From the NCBI GenBank assembly GCA_963804375.1, contig CAWDQE010000004.1:1-64000 (forward strand): a stretch of 64,000 nucleotides of DNA. The letters are read 5' to 3'. Below the pieces are notes generated by a model. The model was not told where the DNA came from, did not search any database, and saw only the letters and a list, made by a program, of their open reading frames with translations. Below are positions 20,601-30,939 of the stretch, piece after piece (position 1 is the first letter of the stretch; every line of letters begins with the position of its first letter). This DNA comes from JANXQG01 sp963804375 (GTDB lineage Bacteria; Planctomycetota; Planctomycetia; Pirellulales; Thermoguttaceae). The translations under genes and the position numbers were made by a program.

Positions 20601-23600
20601 GCCGTTGGCGGCGGCAACGGCGTCTTCAACGGCGGCATCACCGTCGCCGGCGGCGGACTGTTCAGCGTGGGCGTGCCGGGCGGTCCCAGCAACGTCGCCA
20701 CCCCGTCGCTCAACCTCCAGACCGGAAGCGCCGTCAGCTTCAAGATCGATCCCGCCAACCCGGCAAATGACAGCGACCTGATCACCACTAGCGCCTTCAA
20801 TGGTTTGACCTTGGGCAACAATATCTCGGTGAACCTGTTGAATATGAGCGACGGCATCAGCCCGTACCCCCCGAACCCGGGCGATGTGCTCAACCTGATT
20901 CAGTTCAACGGCGCGGTGCAGGGGACCGACCCCTCCGTAGCCTTACGGGTGGGGAACCGTGCCGCCTTGAAGAACTACACCTTCGGCTATGATCCAACGA
21001 ATACTTGGATCGCGGTGACGATCACCGCCGCCCCGTTGTGGACCGGTGGCAGCGGCAGCGACGCCAATTGGAGCGACGCCGGGAACTGGACGACCCCGCC
21101 GGCCAGCGGCCAAACCGTGGCCTTCAACGGCACGACGCCGCGGATGACCGTCAACAACGATGTCGGCGGCAGCAGTTTTGCGGGCATCTCCTTCGGCCCG
21201 GCCCCGGGGAGCTATACGCTCAGCGGCAGCGGATTGACCATGACCAGCGACATCATCAACTTCTCGCCCAGCAGCCAGACGATCAACCTGCCGTTGACCG
21301 TCGACCCGAGTTCTGGCGGCATCGCCCTGAACGCCCAAGCCGGTCCGATCGTGACCACGACCAAGGGCACCATCGACAACGGCGGCAACCCCTTGACCGT
21401 CAGCGGATCGAGCACCGTCACGCTCAACGGCGTCGTGAGCGGCAGCGGCGACCTGACCAAGACCGGCGCCGGCACCCTGTTGCTGGCCGCTTCCAACGCC
21501 TACACCGGCAACACGAACATCAACGCCGGCCGGGTGCAAGTCAGCAGCGACTCCAAGCTTGGCAACGGCGGCGGAATCGTCTTTGACGGCGGCACGCTGC
21601 AGACGGTCACCAGCGGCATCAATTCCCCCCGGCCGGTCACGCTGAATGCAGGCAATGGGATAATCGACACGAACGGCCTGAACTCCACGTTCACCGGCCA
21701 GATCACCGGTGTGGGCGGCCTGACGAAGATCGGCGGCGGCACCTTGACGATCGCCAATAGCAGTACGACCGCTCTCAACAGTTATGCGGGCGGGACCACG
21801 GTCGCCCAAGGCGTGTTGGTAGCCGGCAACAACGCCGTCCTCGGCAGCGGCCCGGTCACCTTGAATGGCGCCACCCTCCGCCTGGCCGCACTTCCTGCCC
21901 CCGCACCCACCGGGCAGCCCCTGGCGGTCAGCGGTTTCACCGGGGACGATATTGTCGAAGCCTCGGCCTCCAGTCCCGCCGCCGGGACCAACGTCCAGTA
22001 CAACGGCTGGTGGTGGTACGAGCAGGGCTTGCCAAGCTCGTCGCAGGGCTTGCCCAATTGGGCTGCCACCGGCGGTACACTCAGCAGCGTCTACAGCCAA
22101 CCCAGCGGCGGGCACACCTTGTTCCAACTCCAACCCTACGGCACGACTTCCGGCGGCGTGACCACCCATCCCAGCAACGTGGCGGCCGTGCCTAACGGCG
22201 GATCGCTCACCATGCCGCTCGTCAATCCGTCCAAGGTGGGCGGTCTTGAACTGCTGTATAGCGGCCAGGGCGGCGGGAACTACAACCTCACCCTGAACTT
22301 CGCCGACAATTCGACCTATACGTTCAGCACCAATCCATATTTGGACTGGACGAACGGCGCTACCGCCGCCAACCCCTTCGCCTATCAAAACGCGGGACTG
22401 GTGTACTCGGGCGGCTTCTACACGAATCAGTTGAGCCTCTTCGAGAACGATTTCACAGTCCCCGCGATCGACCAGTCGAAGGTCCTTAACTCGGTCACGT
22501 TCAACGTCACCAGCGGCGGCGGCGGTCTGATGATCTTCGCGCTCAGCGACAACCCGCTGGTCGGCAACGAGTTCAACAATAATAATCTGATCGTAAACTC
22601 CGATTCCACCGTGGACGTGCGCAACGCCCTGACGGGCCAGATGGGCAACCTCACGATCGGCAATAACAAGCTCTCGCTCACCGGCGACAGCGGCGCCAGC
22701 CTGACGCTCGGCTCGGCCACGCTCACCGGCAGCATGGCCACCTTCGACGTGCAAAGCGCGACGACCCTGGTGCTCAGCGGGGCCGTGAGCGGCACGTCCG
22801 GAATCGTCAAGATCGATCTTGGCACGATGCTGCTCAGCGGCACCGCAAGCACCTACTCCGGCGGTACCACGCTCAATGCGGGCGTGTTGCAGATCAATAA
22901 CCCCGCTAGCCTGGGCGCCGCCACCAGCCTCCTGCTGTTCAACGGCGGGACGCTGGAGGCCACGGCCGGCTTTGCCGACGCCCACCCGATCAATCTGAAT
23001 ATCCCGGCCGCCACGATTCAAGTGGATACGGGAACCCTGGTGCTGAACGGGGCCCTGAGCGGCTCCGGCGGACTGGCGAAGTCGGGCGGCGGCGGCTTGA
23101 CGCTGGCCCACGCCAGTAGCTTTAGCGGCGACGTGTCGGTCTCGGCGGGCACGCTCACGGTTGGCGCGGCCGGCGCCTTGCCCGCCGTCAACGTGGCGGT
23201 CAACGGCGGCGCTGCCGCCGGCGGCACGCTGGACCTGGCCGGCCAGAATCCCGCGATCAACGGTCTGGGCGGCGCCAGCGGCGCAGTTGCCGGCCAGATC
23301 GTCAATAGCGCGGCCGCCTTGAGTACTCTCACCGTCGGCAACAACAACGCCACCAACAGTTCGGCGGCCGGGATCAACGGCAATATCGCCTTGATCAAGA
23401 CGGGCAGCGGCACCCAGACCCTTTCGGGAGTTAGCGGCTATACGGGCGGGACCACCGTCGCCCAAGGCGTGTTGGTGAGTGCCGGCGGCGCGGCCCTCGG
23501 CAATAGCGCCGTCACTCTCAATGGCGGCACCCTCCGGCTCGCAGCCGGCACGCCCTACAGCGGCCCGGTAAGCGTCACCGGTTTCACCGGGGACGATATC

Positions 23601-26183
23601 GCCGAAGCCTCGGCCTCCACTCCCAGCGCCGGGACCAACGTCCAGTACAACGGTTGGTGGTGGTACGAGAAGGGCGCGCCGAACTCGGCGCAGGGCTTGC
23701 CCAATTGGGCCGCCACCGGCGGCACGCTCAGCAGCGTCTACACCCAGCCCGGCGGCGGGCACACCTTATTCCAACTCCAACCCTACGGCCCGAACTCCGG
23801 CACCACGAATGCCTATCCCAACAACGTGGCGGCCGTGGGCAACGGCGCATCGCTGACGATGACCATGAACAATCCGGCGAAGTTCAGCGCCCTGCAACTC
23901 TTGTTCTCGGGCCAGGGTGGCGGAAACTACAATCTCACCCTGAATTTCGCCGACAGTTCCACTTATACGTTCAGCGCCAATCCCTACCCCGACTGGACGA
24001 GCGGCGCCAGCACCGCGGATCCCTTCGCCTATACCAATGCGGGATTGGTGAACTCGGGCGGCGGTTGGAACACTTTCTACGCGGGTCAGTTGAGCCTCTT
24101 CGAGAACGATTTCGCTGTCCCCACGGTCGACCAATCAAAGGTGCTCGACTCGGTGACGTTCAACGTCACCAGCGGCGGCGGCGGACTGATGATCTTTGCG
24201 CTCAGCGGCCTGCAGAGCGATGGCAACCTCCTCAACAATGATCTGGTGGTAAACTCCGACTCCACCGTGGACGTGCGCACCAGCCTGACGGCGCAGATGG
24301 GCAATCTCACCATCGGCAATCATAAGCTCTCGCTCACCGGCGACAGCGGCGCCAGCCTGACGCTCGGGTCGGCCACGCTCACCGGCGGCACGGCCACCTT
24401 CGACGTGCAAAGCGCCACGACGCTCATCTTGAGCGGAGTGGTGAGCGGCGCGTCCGGAATCGTCAAGAACAATCTTGGCACGCTGGTCCTGGGCAGCACT
24501 GCGAACACCTACTCCGGCAGCACTTCCATCAACGCCGGCGTGTTGCAGTTCGCCGCCCCCGGCTCGATCGGCGGCAGCGGCCGCAGCGTGACCGTGGCCA
24601 ACGGCGGCATCGCGGCCGCCGCCTACCCGATGGACAACGGCTTCCTCAACCGCATCGTGCAGAACAGCAACACGTCGGTCATGGCCCTGGTGGTCAGCAG
24701 CAGCAACAACCTGGACTTCAGTTCCACCGCCGGCGCCAGCCTCCCCAATGCAAGTCTGGGCGCCATTGGCAGCCAGGTCTATTCCGGCACGTTGACCCCC
24801 TCGGGTTCGAGCTATCGCCTGGGCGGCGGCGGTGGCAAACTCACCGTGGTCAACCCATTGACCGGCGCCAACAATCTCGTCGTCAATGGCGCCGGCGGCG
24901 GCACCGTGGTTCTGTACAGTGCGGACAACAACTACACGGGCAGCACCATCATCAGCGGCGGCACGCTGCAAATCGGATTCGCTCTCGGGCCGCCCAGCGG
25001 GGCAGCGGCCATTTATTCGTTCACCAATGTCAACGGCACGACCGTCAACAACGACGGCTCGCTGGGCAGTCCGAAGAATGCCACCCTCAGCAGCGGCGCC
25101 ACGATTGTCGCCAACCCCACCGCGCCCGACGGCAGCGCGATGCAGCTTACCGGCGGCAACAGTAACACCGGCTTCCTGGCCGTCAACCAGGGTCCTGGCA
25201 ACGTCGGCTTGGACCTCAGCGGCGGGAACTGGACCGCCTCGATCTGGTATCGCGGAATCTTCCCTTCCGGAGACATGGGAGGCAACAATTCCGAATGGCG
25301 CACCCTCTATCACGCCGGCACTGACGATTCCTACCAGACCATCATCCATACCCCGGATAACTCCATCGAGAGCTTGTGGGGCGGTAACCAGAACAGCGGC
25401 GGCACCATTACCACCGGCGACAACGGCTGGCACATGCTCACCACCGTCGGAAACGCCAGCGCCGGCTGGACCAAGTTCTACATCGACGGGACGTATGTCT
25501 CGCAGACGACGTGGGCAAGTACCTCGGACATCTGGAGCATCGGCGCCCGCGGCAGTGATAACGCCCAGCAGTTTGCCAACTATCTCGACAACTTCTATTT
25601 CTATCAGCGGGCCCTCACGCCGTCCGATATCGCGACCCTCTACAGCGCCACTTTGAACAACATCTCCAGCAACATCGCCGGGCAGTTGCCGAGCGGATCG
25701 CCCGTCTCGATCACCGGCGGGAGCATGCTGGACCTGAACGGTTCCGCGCAGACGATCGCCTCGCTCTCCGGCGACGCCACCGGCACGGTCGCCCTCGGCG
25801 GCGGCACGCTCACCACCGGCGGAGACAACACCTCGACAACCTTCGCCGGGACCATCGCCGATGCCGGCGGGGCCAGTGCCAACAGCGGCGGAAGCCTGAT
25901 CAAGATTGGCAACGGCACAATGGTGCTCAGCGGATCGAACACCTACAGCGGCGGCACGGATGTCCAGGACGGCACGCTGGTCCTGGCTTCGCCCGCCGCC
26001 CTGGAGGACGGCACGAGCCTGACCATCGGCGCCGACGCGGCGGCGATCTTCGCCGCGGCGCCTGCCGCTGCGCCGTCTGCTCCGGCGGCGGTCTCGCCCG
26101 TGCCGGAACCGGGCACGCTGGCATTACTGGCGACGCTCTGGATTGCGGCAGCTTGCTACCGCTTTTTCCGGCGGCGTAAGTAG
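14690..26183 (+). CDS. Giant PEP-CTERM autotransporter-strand (PATR) protein with embedded SGNH-hydrolase and LamG domains; two frameshifts
   Basis: ATG 14690 has AGAGGGG six bases upstream and encodes a signal peptide (SIYFSLAIAIAFGGGVRHARA). About 3,830 residues follow if two one-base deletions are repaired, near 15256-15263 and at the C-run 18761-18763. Most of the protein is autotransporter-associated beta-strand repeats (GGTLTL/ANTYSGGT patterns), predicted to form a beta-helix. An SGNH/GDSL hydrolase domain (about residues 858-1095) has CVGDSITEG, ITLMIGTNNAG and DGLHPNDYGYSW, so Ser, Asn and Asp-x-x-His look intact. Two LamG-like domains lie at about 1637-1862 and 3437-3653. A 549-codon unit is duplicated. 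The C-terminus (VPEPGTLALLATLWIAAACY, then RFFRRRK) is a PEP-CTERM exosortase signal. There is no autotransporter barrel, so the protein is probably surface-sorted by exosortase. Confidence 0.88.
21933..25226 (+). repeat. Internal tandem duplication (period 1,647 bp) in the giant PEP-CTERM gene
   Basis: The sequence beginning GGTTTCACCGGGGACGATAT occurs at 21933 and again at 23580, and the following several hundred bases stay closely similar in DNA. Both copies encode GFTGDDI-EASASSP, NVQYNGWWWYE, LPNWAATGGTLSSVY, GGGNYNLTLNFADSSTY-type and SVTFNVTSGGGGLMIFALS segments, a domain of about 210 residues that I do not recognise. The offset is 549 codons. Similarity is clear up to about 22870 and 24530; the right limit of the feature is nominal. 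Confidence 0.7.
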
Positions 26184-26255
26184 GGCCCTTCGGAAGGGAC
26201 CAAGGTGCGATGACCATCGAACTTGAAATGCCACTTTGCTGAAGGGTTGCAGATC

Positions 26256-27671
26256 ATGAACCGAAGACAATTCCTTGGCGCCGCCTCCGTGACGGCCGCC
26301 GGCCTGATGGGCACGTCGCGGGCCTGGGCGGAAGCGACCGCCTTCCCCGCGGTGCGGACGCCGGAGTCGCGGCGCAAATTCAAAAGCGCCGCCGTGGAAC
26401 GGCTCATCCGCCGCGTAAGAAGCTCGGCGGGCAATCGGGAACTGGCCTGGATGTTCGAGAACTGCTTTCCCAACACCCTGGACACGACCGTCAACGTCGG
26501 CGTCCGGGACGGCCGGCCCGACACCTACGTGATCACCGGCGACATCGACGCCATGTGGCTCCGCGACAGCACGGCGCAAGTCTGGCCGTATTTGCCGTTG
26601 ATCAAGGAAGACCCCGCCTTGGGACAACTCATCGCGGGCGTGATCAACCGCCAAACCCGCTGCATCCTCAAAGATCCCTACGCCAACGCCTTCTACAAGG
26701 ACGAGAGCAAGCTCAGCCAATGGAAGGACGACCACACCGAGATGAAGCCGGGGGTCCACGAGCGGAAGTGGGAGATCGACTCGTTGTGCTTTCCGATCCG
26801 CCTGGCTTACCACTACTGGAAAACCGCCGGCGACGCCGCGCCGCTGGACGCCGCCTGGCGCAAGGCGATCGCCAAGACGCTGCAAACCTTCCGCGAGCAA
26901 CAGCGCAAGACGAGCCGGGGACCATACCGCTTCCAGCGGCAAACCACCACGCCCACCGACAGCTTGCCGGGGTCCGGCTACGGCCGCCCGGTCAAGCCCG
27001 TCGGGCTGATTTGTTCCATGTTCCGACCCAGCGACGATTCCACCGTCTTTCCGTTCCTCGTGCCGTCGAACTTTTTCGCCGTGGTCAGCCTGCGGCAGGC
27101 CGCCGAGATGCTGGAAGCGGTCCATCACGATCGCGACGCGGCCCTCCAATGCCGGGCCCTGGCGGATGAGGTCGAGAGGGCCTTGCGGCAGTATGCGATC
27201 GTGCCCCACGAGCAGTTCGGCAAGGTCTACGCCTACGAGGTGGACGGCTACGGGAATTCTTATTGCATCGACGACAGCAATGTCCCCAGCCTGCTCTCGC
27301 TGCCCTACTTCGGCGCGGTGGAGGCCGCGGACCCGCTCTATCAAGCCACGCGGCGGATGTTGTTGTCGGACGCCAATCCCTATTATTTCAAGGGTCGGGT
27401 CGCCGAAGGTCCGGGCGGGCCGCACGCCGGCCCGGACATGATTTGGCCGCTGGGCATCATCCTCCGCGCCCTGACCAGCAGCGACGACCGCGAGATCCGG
27501 CTCTGCCTGGAGACGTTGCGGCGAACGCACGCCGGCACGGGGTTCATGCACGAGGCCTTTCACAAGGACGACGCGAAGCGGTACACGCGGTCCTGGTTCG
27601 CCTGGGCCAACACGGCCTTCGGCGAGCTGGTCCTGCAGGTCTTCCAGCAACGGCCGAAATTGCTCGATTAG
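26256..27671 (+). CDS. Tat-exported GH125 exo-alpha-1,6-mannosidase-like glycoside hydrolase
   Basis: The translation from ATG 26256 (471 residues) begins MNRRQFLGAASVTAAGLMGT, a twin-arginine signal peptide, and continues as a full-length GH125 (formerly DUF1237) protein. Characteristic segments are NTLDTTVNVGVRDGRPDTYV, GDIDAMWLRDSTAQVWPYLP (about 95-114, likely with the catalytic acid), FYKDESKLSQWKDDHTEMKP, ERKWEIDSLCFPIRLAYHYW, GYGRPVKPVGLICSMFRPSD, SNFFAVVSLRQAAEMLE and EGPGGPHAGPDMIWPLGIIL. Characterised GH125 enzymes are exo-acting alpha-1,6-mannosidases on mannans or N-glycan cores. The gene lies 72 bases after the giant PEP-CTERM gene on the same strand, so read-through is plausible. 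A start 11 codons upstream (26223) is possible but would mask the Tat motif. Confidence 0.9.
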   Translation: MNRRQFLGAASVTAAGLMGTSRAWAEATAFPAVRTPESRRKFKSAAVERLIRRVRSSAGNRELAWMFENCFPNTLDTTVNVGVRDGRPDTYVITGDIDAMWLRDSTAQVWPYLPLIKEDPALGQLIAGVINRQTRCILKDPYANAFYKDESKLSQWKDDHTEMKPGVHERKWEIDSLCFPIRLAYHYWKTAGDAAPLDAAWRKAIAKTLQTFREQQRKTSRGPYRFQRQTTTPTDSLPGSGYGRPVKPVGLICSMFRPSDDSTVFPFLVPSNFFAVVSLRQAAEMLEAVHHDRDAALQCRALADEVERALRQYAIVPHEQFGKVYAYEVDGYGNSYCIDDSNVPSLLSLPYFGAVEAADPLYQATRRMLLSDANPYYFKGRVAEGPGGPHAGPDMIWPLGIILRALTSSDDREIRLCLETLRRTHAGTGFMHEAFHKDDAKRYTRSWFAWANTAFGELVLQVFQQRPKLLD

Positions 27672-27712
27672 CCTTGCACGAACGCCGGGTGCCCGAGCCT
27701 TCGCACTCAGCT

Positions 27713-30634
27713 TCAGCTCCGTCGCAGATAATCGGCAAGACCTCGGATCAGCGGCTGAACTTCGGCTTCGAGGCGAGCCAAGCATTGCTCCGCCCCTTCC
27801 AGGTTCTTGTTCTGCCCCATCTTTTCCAGGCGCCGCACCTGTTCGAACCCTGCGCCGGACGCAAAGTAGCGAATGGCCCCCTTCAGCGTGTGGGCGGCCA
27901 ACTGCACGGCAGTCGCGTTGCCGCCGGCAATTGCTTCGCGGATGGCGGTGACTTGGCTGGGAATTTCTTTCGCGGCAGCTTCTACGATTACTCTCAGCAA
28001 TCGATGGTCGCCCCGCACCGCCCGCAGGGCTTCCGTCCAGTCCACGAGACCTTGCTCGGGCGGTGCGGAAACGGCCGGTGCAGCAGACTCTCCCGTCGCG
28101 GCGATCAGCGCGCCGATGGTTTCCAGCACTTCGTCGGCACGGATCGGTTTGGCGACGTAAGCGTCCATTCCGGCCTCAAGACATCTTTCGCGGTCGCCCT
28201 TGAGGGCGTGGGCCGTCATGGCAACGATCGGAATGTGCGTCTTCGATTGCTTCTCGCCGGCACGGATTTTCGCGGTTGCTTCCAAACCGTCCATCTCCGG
28301 CATTTGCACGTCCATCAGGATCAAGTCGAAATCTCCGCACGCGGCCTGCGCACACGCCTCCCTGCCGTTGCTTGCCACGGCGACAACATGCCCTTCTTCT
28401 TCCAGCAACGCCACTGCCAGCTTCTGATTGACCAGGCTGTCCTCGGCCAAGAGGATGCGCAGTTGTGCGGCGGGCGGCGCTCGCCGTCTGGCGGCCTGGC
28501 GCAATTCCTTCCTGGCGAGCGTGATTCCCAAGGCGAATTGGATGGCCTCGAGAAGTTCCGACTGTTTGATCGGCTTGAGCAGGTAGGCGGCGATTCCCAG
28601 GTCTTCGCAGCGTTGCATATCGTCCGGGCGGTCTCCCGAAGTCAACATCATGACCACCGTGCTGTCCAGAATCGAATCCTGCTTGATCTGCTCGGCCAGC
28701 ATGAATCCGTCCATGGAGGGCATGTGAGCGTCGGTGAGGACCAGGCGGAAGGGTTCGCCCTTCTGCCGGCTCTCCAGCAGCAATTGGATTGCCTCCGCCG
28801 CGCTCCGCGCCGTGGTGGGCGCCATCTGCCAACTGCGGAGGGCCGCGTCAAGGATTCGGCGGTTGGTGGCGTTGTCATCGACCACGAGCACGGGCATCCC
28901 GTGCAGACACGCCGGTTCAGGGGGCAGGGGCTCGACAAACTCGGCGGCAGCCGGGGCGAGGCGGACGACAAAGTGAAAGCGGCTGCCCCGTCCGACCTCG
29001 CTTTCCACCCAGATCCGGCCCCCCATAAGACCGACGAGGTGCGAGGCGATGGCCAGGCCCAGGCCCGTGCCGCCGTGGCGGCGGGTCGTCGAAGCGTCAG
29101 CCTGCTCGAACATCTCGAAGATGGCCGCCTGTTTCTCCACGGGGATGCCGATGCCCGTATCGGCGACGACAAAGTGCAACAGCACGCCGTTTTCCCCTGG
29201 GGGTTCCCGCGTTACCTCCAGGCCCACCTCTCCTCTTTCCGTGAACTTGACGGCATTGCCGACGAGATTGACGAGGATCTGACGCAGGCGGTTGTAGTCG
29301 CCGACCACCATGCGGGGCACTTCGGGATGGATGGAACAGACCAGTTCCAGCCCTTGCTGGTGCGCTCGGACGGCGAACGTTTTCATCGTGTCGCCAAGAC
29401 TTTCCCACAGGTCGAACGCGCTCGACTCGAGCACAAGTTTGCCCGCTTCGATCTTCGAGAAGTCGAGGATGTCGTTGATCAACGAGAGCAAGGCCTCGCC
29501 CGATTCCCTGACCAGCTCGAGGAATTCCCGCTGCTGGGCCGCAAGCGGGCTCTTCAGCACCAGCTCGGTCATGCCGATGACGGCATTCAAAGGGGTGCGG
29601 ATTTCATGGCTCATGTTGGCCAGGAAAGCCCCCTTGGCGCGGCTGGCGGCCTCGGCCGCTTCTTTAGCGACCCGCAACGCCTCGCTGACCTGCTTGCGCT
29701 CGGTGATGTCGCGGGAAATGCCCAGGGTGCCGACAATCCGTCCCTCTTCGTCGCGGAAGGGGATCTTGGTGGTCAGGGTCCACTGGGTGTGGCCGTCGGG
29801 CCACGTCTCCTCATGCTCCTTGTCGAGGATGGGCCGGCCCGTGCGCATGATCTGCTGCTCGTCCGCCAACGTCCTTTGGGCATGCTCCGCCGAAAAGAAA
29901 TCGGCATCGCTCTTGCCAATCGCCTCGGCCGCGTCGCGAAGCCCCAAGGAAGTCGCGAGCGCCCGATTAATGCTGATGAACCGGCTTGCGGCGTCTTTGA
30001 AATAGATGCTCTGAGGCAGGTTGTCCATCAAGGCGCGGACGAGGCGGTGCTCCTTTTCGAGACCTTCGTTGGCGGCGGCCAGCTCGGCGGTCCGCTCGCG
30101 GACGCGAAGATCGAGCTCGTCATGCGCGCGGCGGAGCTCTTCTTCGGCGCCCTTGCGCTCGGTGATATCATGGCCGATCCCCACGAGTCCGATGATCTGG
30201 CCTTGCGCATCGCGGAGCGGCACCTTGGTCGTGAGGATCGCGCGCGGCGAGCCGTCCGGGTTGATTCCCGGCTCGTCCTTGTTGACCAGCGGCTCGCCCG
30301 ATTCGATGACCTGCCGCTCGTCGCGGCCAAACTCGACGGCCAGCCAACCGGGATAGAAGTCCTGGTCGGTCTTGCCGAGCAGATCGTAGGGTGACGCCGC
30401 GTTCATGATCCGGGCCACCGCCCTGTTGGCCACCAGAAAGCGGCCGTGGGTGTCCTTGACGTAGATGCAGTCGGGCAGAAGGTCGATGAGCGTACGGAGC
30501 AGGTTGTGCTCCTGCTGCAGGCTCTTCTCCATCCGACGCGACTCGGCCTCGGCCTGTTCGCTCACGGCGACCCGCTGCCGCAATTCCTCCAGCTCGCGGA
30601 GGAGCTGTTCTTGCGATTTCTCGGAGTCTAGCAT
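27713..30634 (-). CDS. Hybrid histidine kinase PAS-PAS-HisKA-HATPase-REC-REC-HPt
   Basis: From ATG 30634 this is a 973-residue soluble kinase with no membrane segment. After a coiled coil come two PAS/PAC units (LLPDCIYVKDTHGRFLVANR with DITERKGAEE, and NLPQSIYFKDAASRFISINR with DITERKQVSEALR), a HisKA box FLANMSHEIRTPLNAVIGMT with the phosphorylatable His, and a HATPase with GNAVKFTERGEVG, DTGIGIP and HGGTGLGLAI. Two receivers follow (VLVVDDNATNRR with LTDAHMPSMDG; ILLAEDSLVNQKL with LILMDVQMPEMDG), then a C-terminal HPt (LAAHTLKGAIRYFASG). The domain order resembles BarA/TorS-type phosphorelays that pass phosphate to a separate regulator; none is encoded nearby. It is divergent from the OPT transporter. 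No Shine-Dalgarno is visible, and the open frame extends upstream without conserved features. Confidence 0.93.
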   Translation of the reverse strand: MLDSEKSQEQLLRELEELRQRVAVSEQAEAESRRMEKSLQQEHNLLRTLIDLLPDCIYVKDTHGRFLVANRAVARIMNAASPYDLLGKTDQDFYPGWLAVEFGRDERQVIESGEPLVNKDEPGINPDGSPRAILTTKVPLRDAQGQIIGLVGIGHDITERKGAEEELRRAHDELDLRVRERTAELAAANEGLEKEHRLVRALMDNLPQSIYFKDAASRFISINRALATSLGLRDAAEAIGKSDADFFSAEHAQRTLADEQQIMRTGRPILDKEHEETWPDGHTQWTLTTKIPFRDEEGRIVGTLGISRDITERKQVSEALRVAKEAAEAASRAKGAFLANMSHEIRTPLNAVIGMTELVLKSPLAAQQREFLELVRESGEALLSLINDILDFSKIEAGKLVLESSAFDLWESLGDTMKTFAVRAHQQGLELVCSIHPEVPRMVVGDYNRLRQILVNLVGNAVKFTERGEVGLEVTREPPGENGVLLHFVVADTGIGIPVEKQAAIFEMFEQADASTTRRHGGTGLGLAIASHLVGLMGGRIWVESEVGRGSRFHFVVRLAPAAAEFVEPLPPEPACLHGMPVLVVDDNATNRRILDAALRSWQMAPTTARSAAEAIQLLLESRQKGEPFRLVLTDAHMPSMDGFMLAEQIKQDSILDSTVVMMLTSGDRPDDMQRCEDLGIAAYLLKPIKQSELLEAIQFALGITLARKELRQAARRRAPPAAQLRILLAEDSLVNQKLAVALLEEEGHVVAVASNGREACAQAACGDFDLILMDVQMPEMDGLEATAKIRAGEKQSKTHIPIVAMTAHALKGDRERCLEAGMDAYVAKPIRADEVLETIGALIAATGESAAPAVSAPPEQGLVDWTEALRAVRGDHRLLRVIVEAAAKEIPSQVTAIREAIAGGNATAVQLAAHTLKGAIRYFASGAGFEQVRRLEKMGQNKNLEGAEQCLARLEAEVQPLIRGLADYLRRS

Positions 30635-30939
30635 CTGCACGATCCGCTGCGCGGTGGCCTGAAGTGTTCCCCAATAACAGCATAGCCGGTTTTGACAGCA
30701 AGGCCAAGGCAGTCTCGTGCGGGCTGATGTGTGCCTTGGCCAAGAGCAGATCGTGCGACGTAACCCTTTTCGGGATTGGGAGTTGCGTCTTGGGCATCTT
30801 CCTGGACGCACGCGGAGGTCCATCTCTCGGAGAAACACAGAGTAGTTTCTGGATAGGTTCTCGGCAGGACTTGCCAATCACAGCCTTAGCGGTCATATTT
30901 ACGGACTGCCGAACAAGCTCCAATCACGAGGCGCAATCC
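30635..30939. other. Divergent intergenic region between the hybrid kinase and the OPT transporter
   Basis: About 305 bases separate the two start codons. I see no third gene and no strong sigma-70 promoter or palindrome; GAGG at 30928-30931 is the likely ribosome-binding site for the transporter. Confidence 0.4.

Noticed and set aside
15247..25433. Long minus-strand open frames opposite the giant PEP-CTERM gene (up to about 940 codons)
   Set aside because: They are antisense shadows of Gly/Ser/Asn-rich repeats; their composition is skewed and no family motifs appear.
26185..26200. CCCTTC-G-GAAGGG hairpin after the PEP-CTERM gene as a terminator
   Set aside because: The stem is short, has no T-run, and lies in the leader of the GH125 gene; too weak to call.
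27263..30394. Plus-strand open frame of more than 1,000 codons overlapping the hybrid kinase
   Set aside because: It is the antisense of a gene with an unambiguous PAS-HisKA-HATPase-REC-REC-HPt order, and it lacks recognisable motifs.
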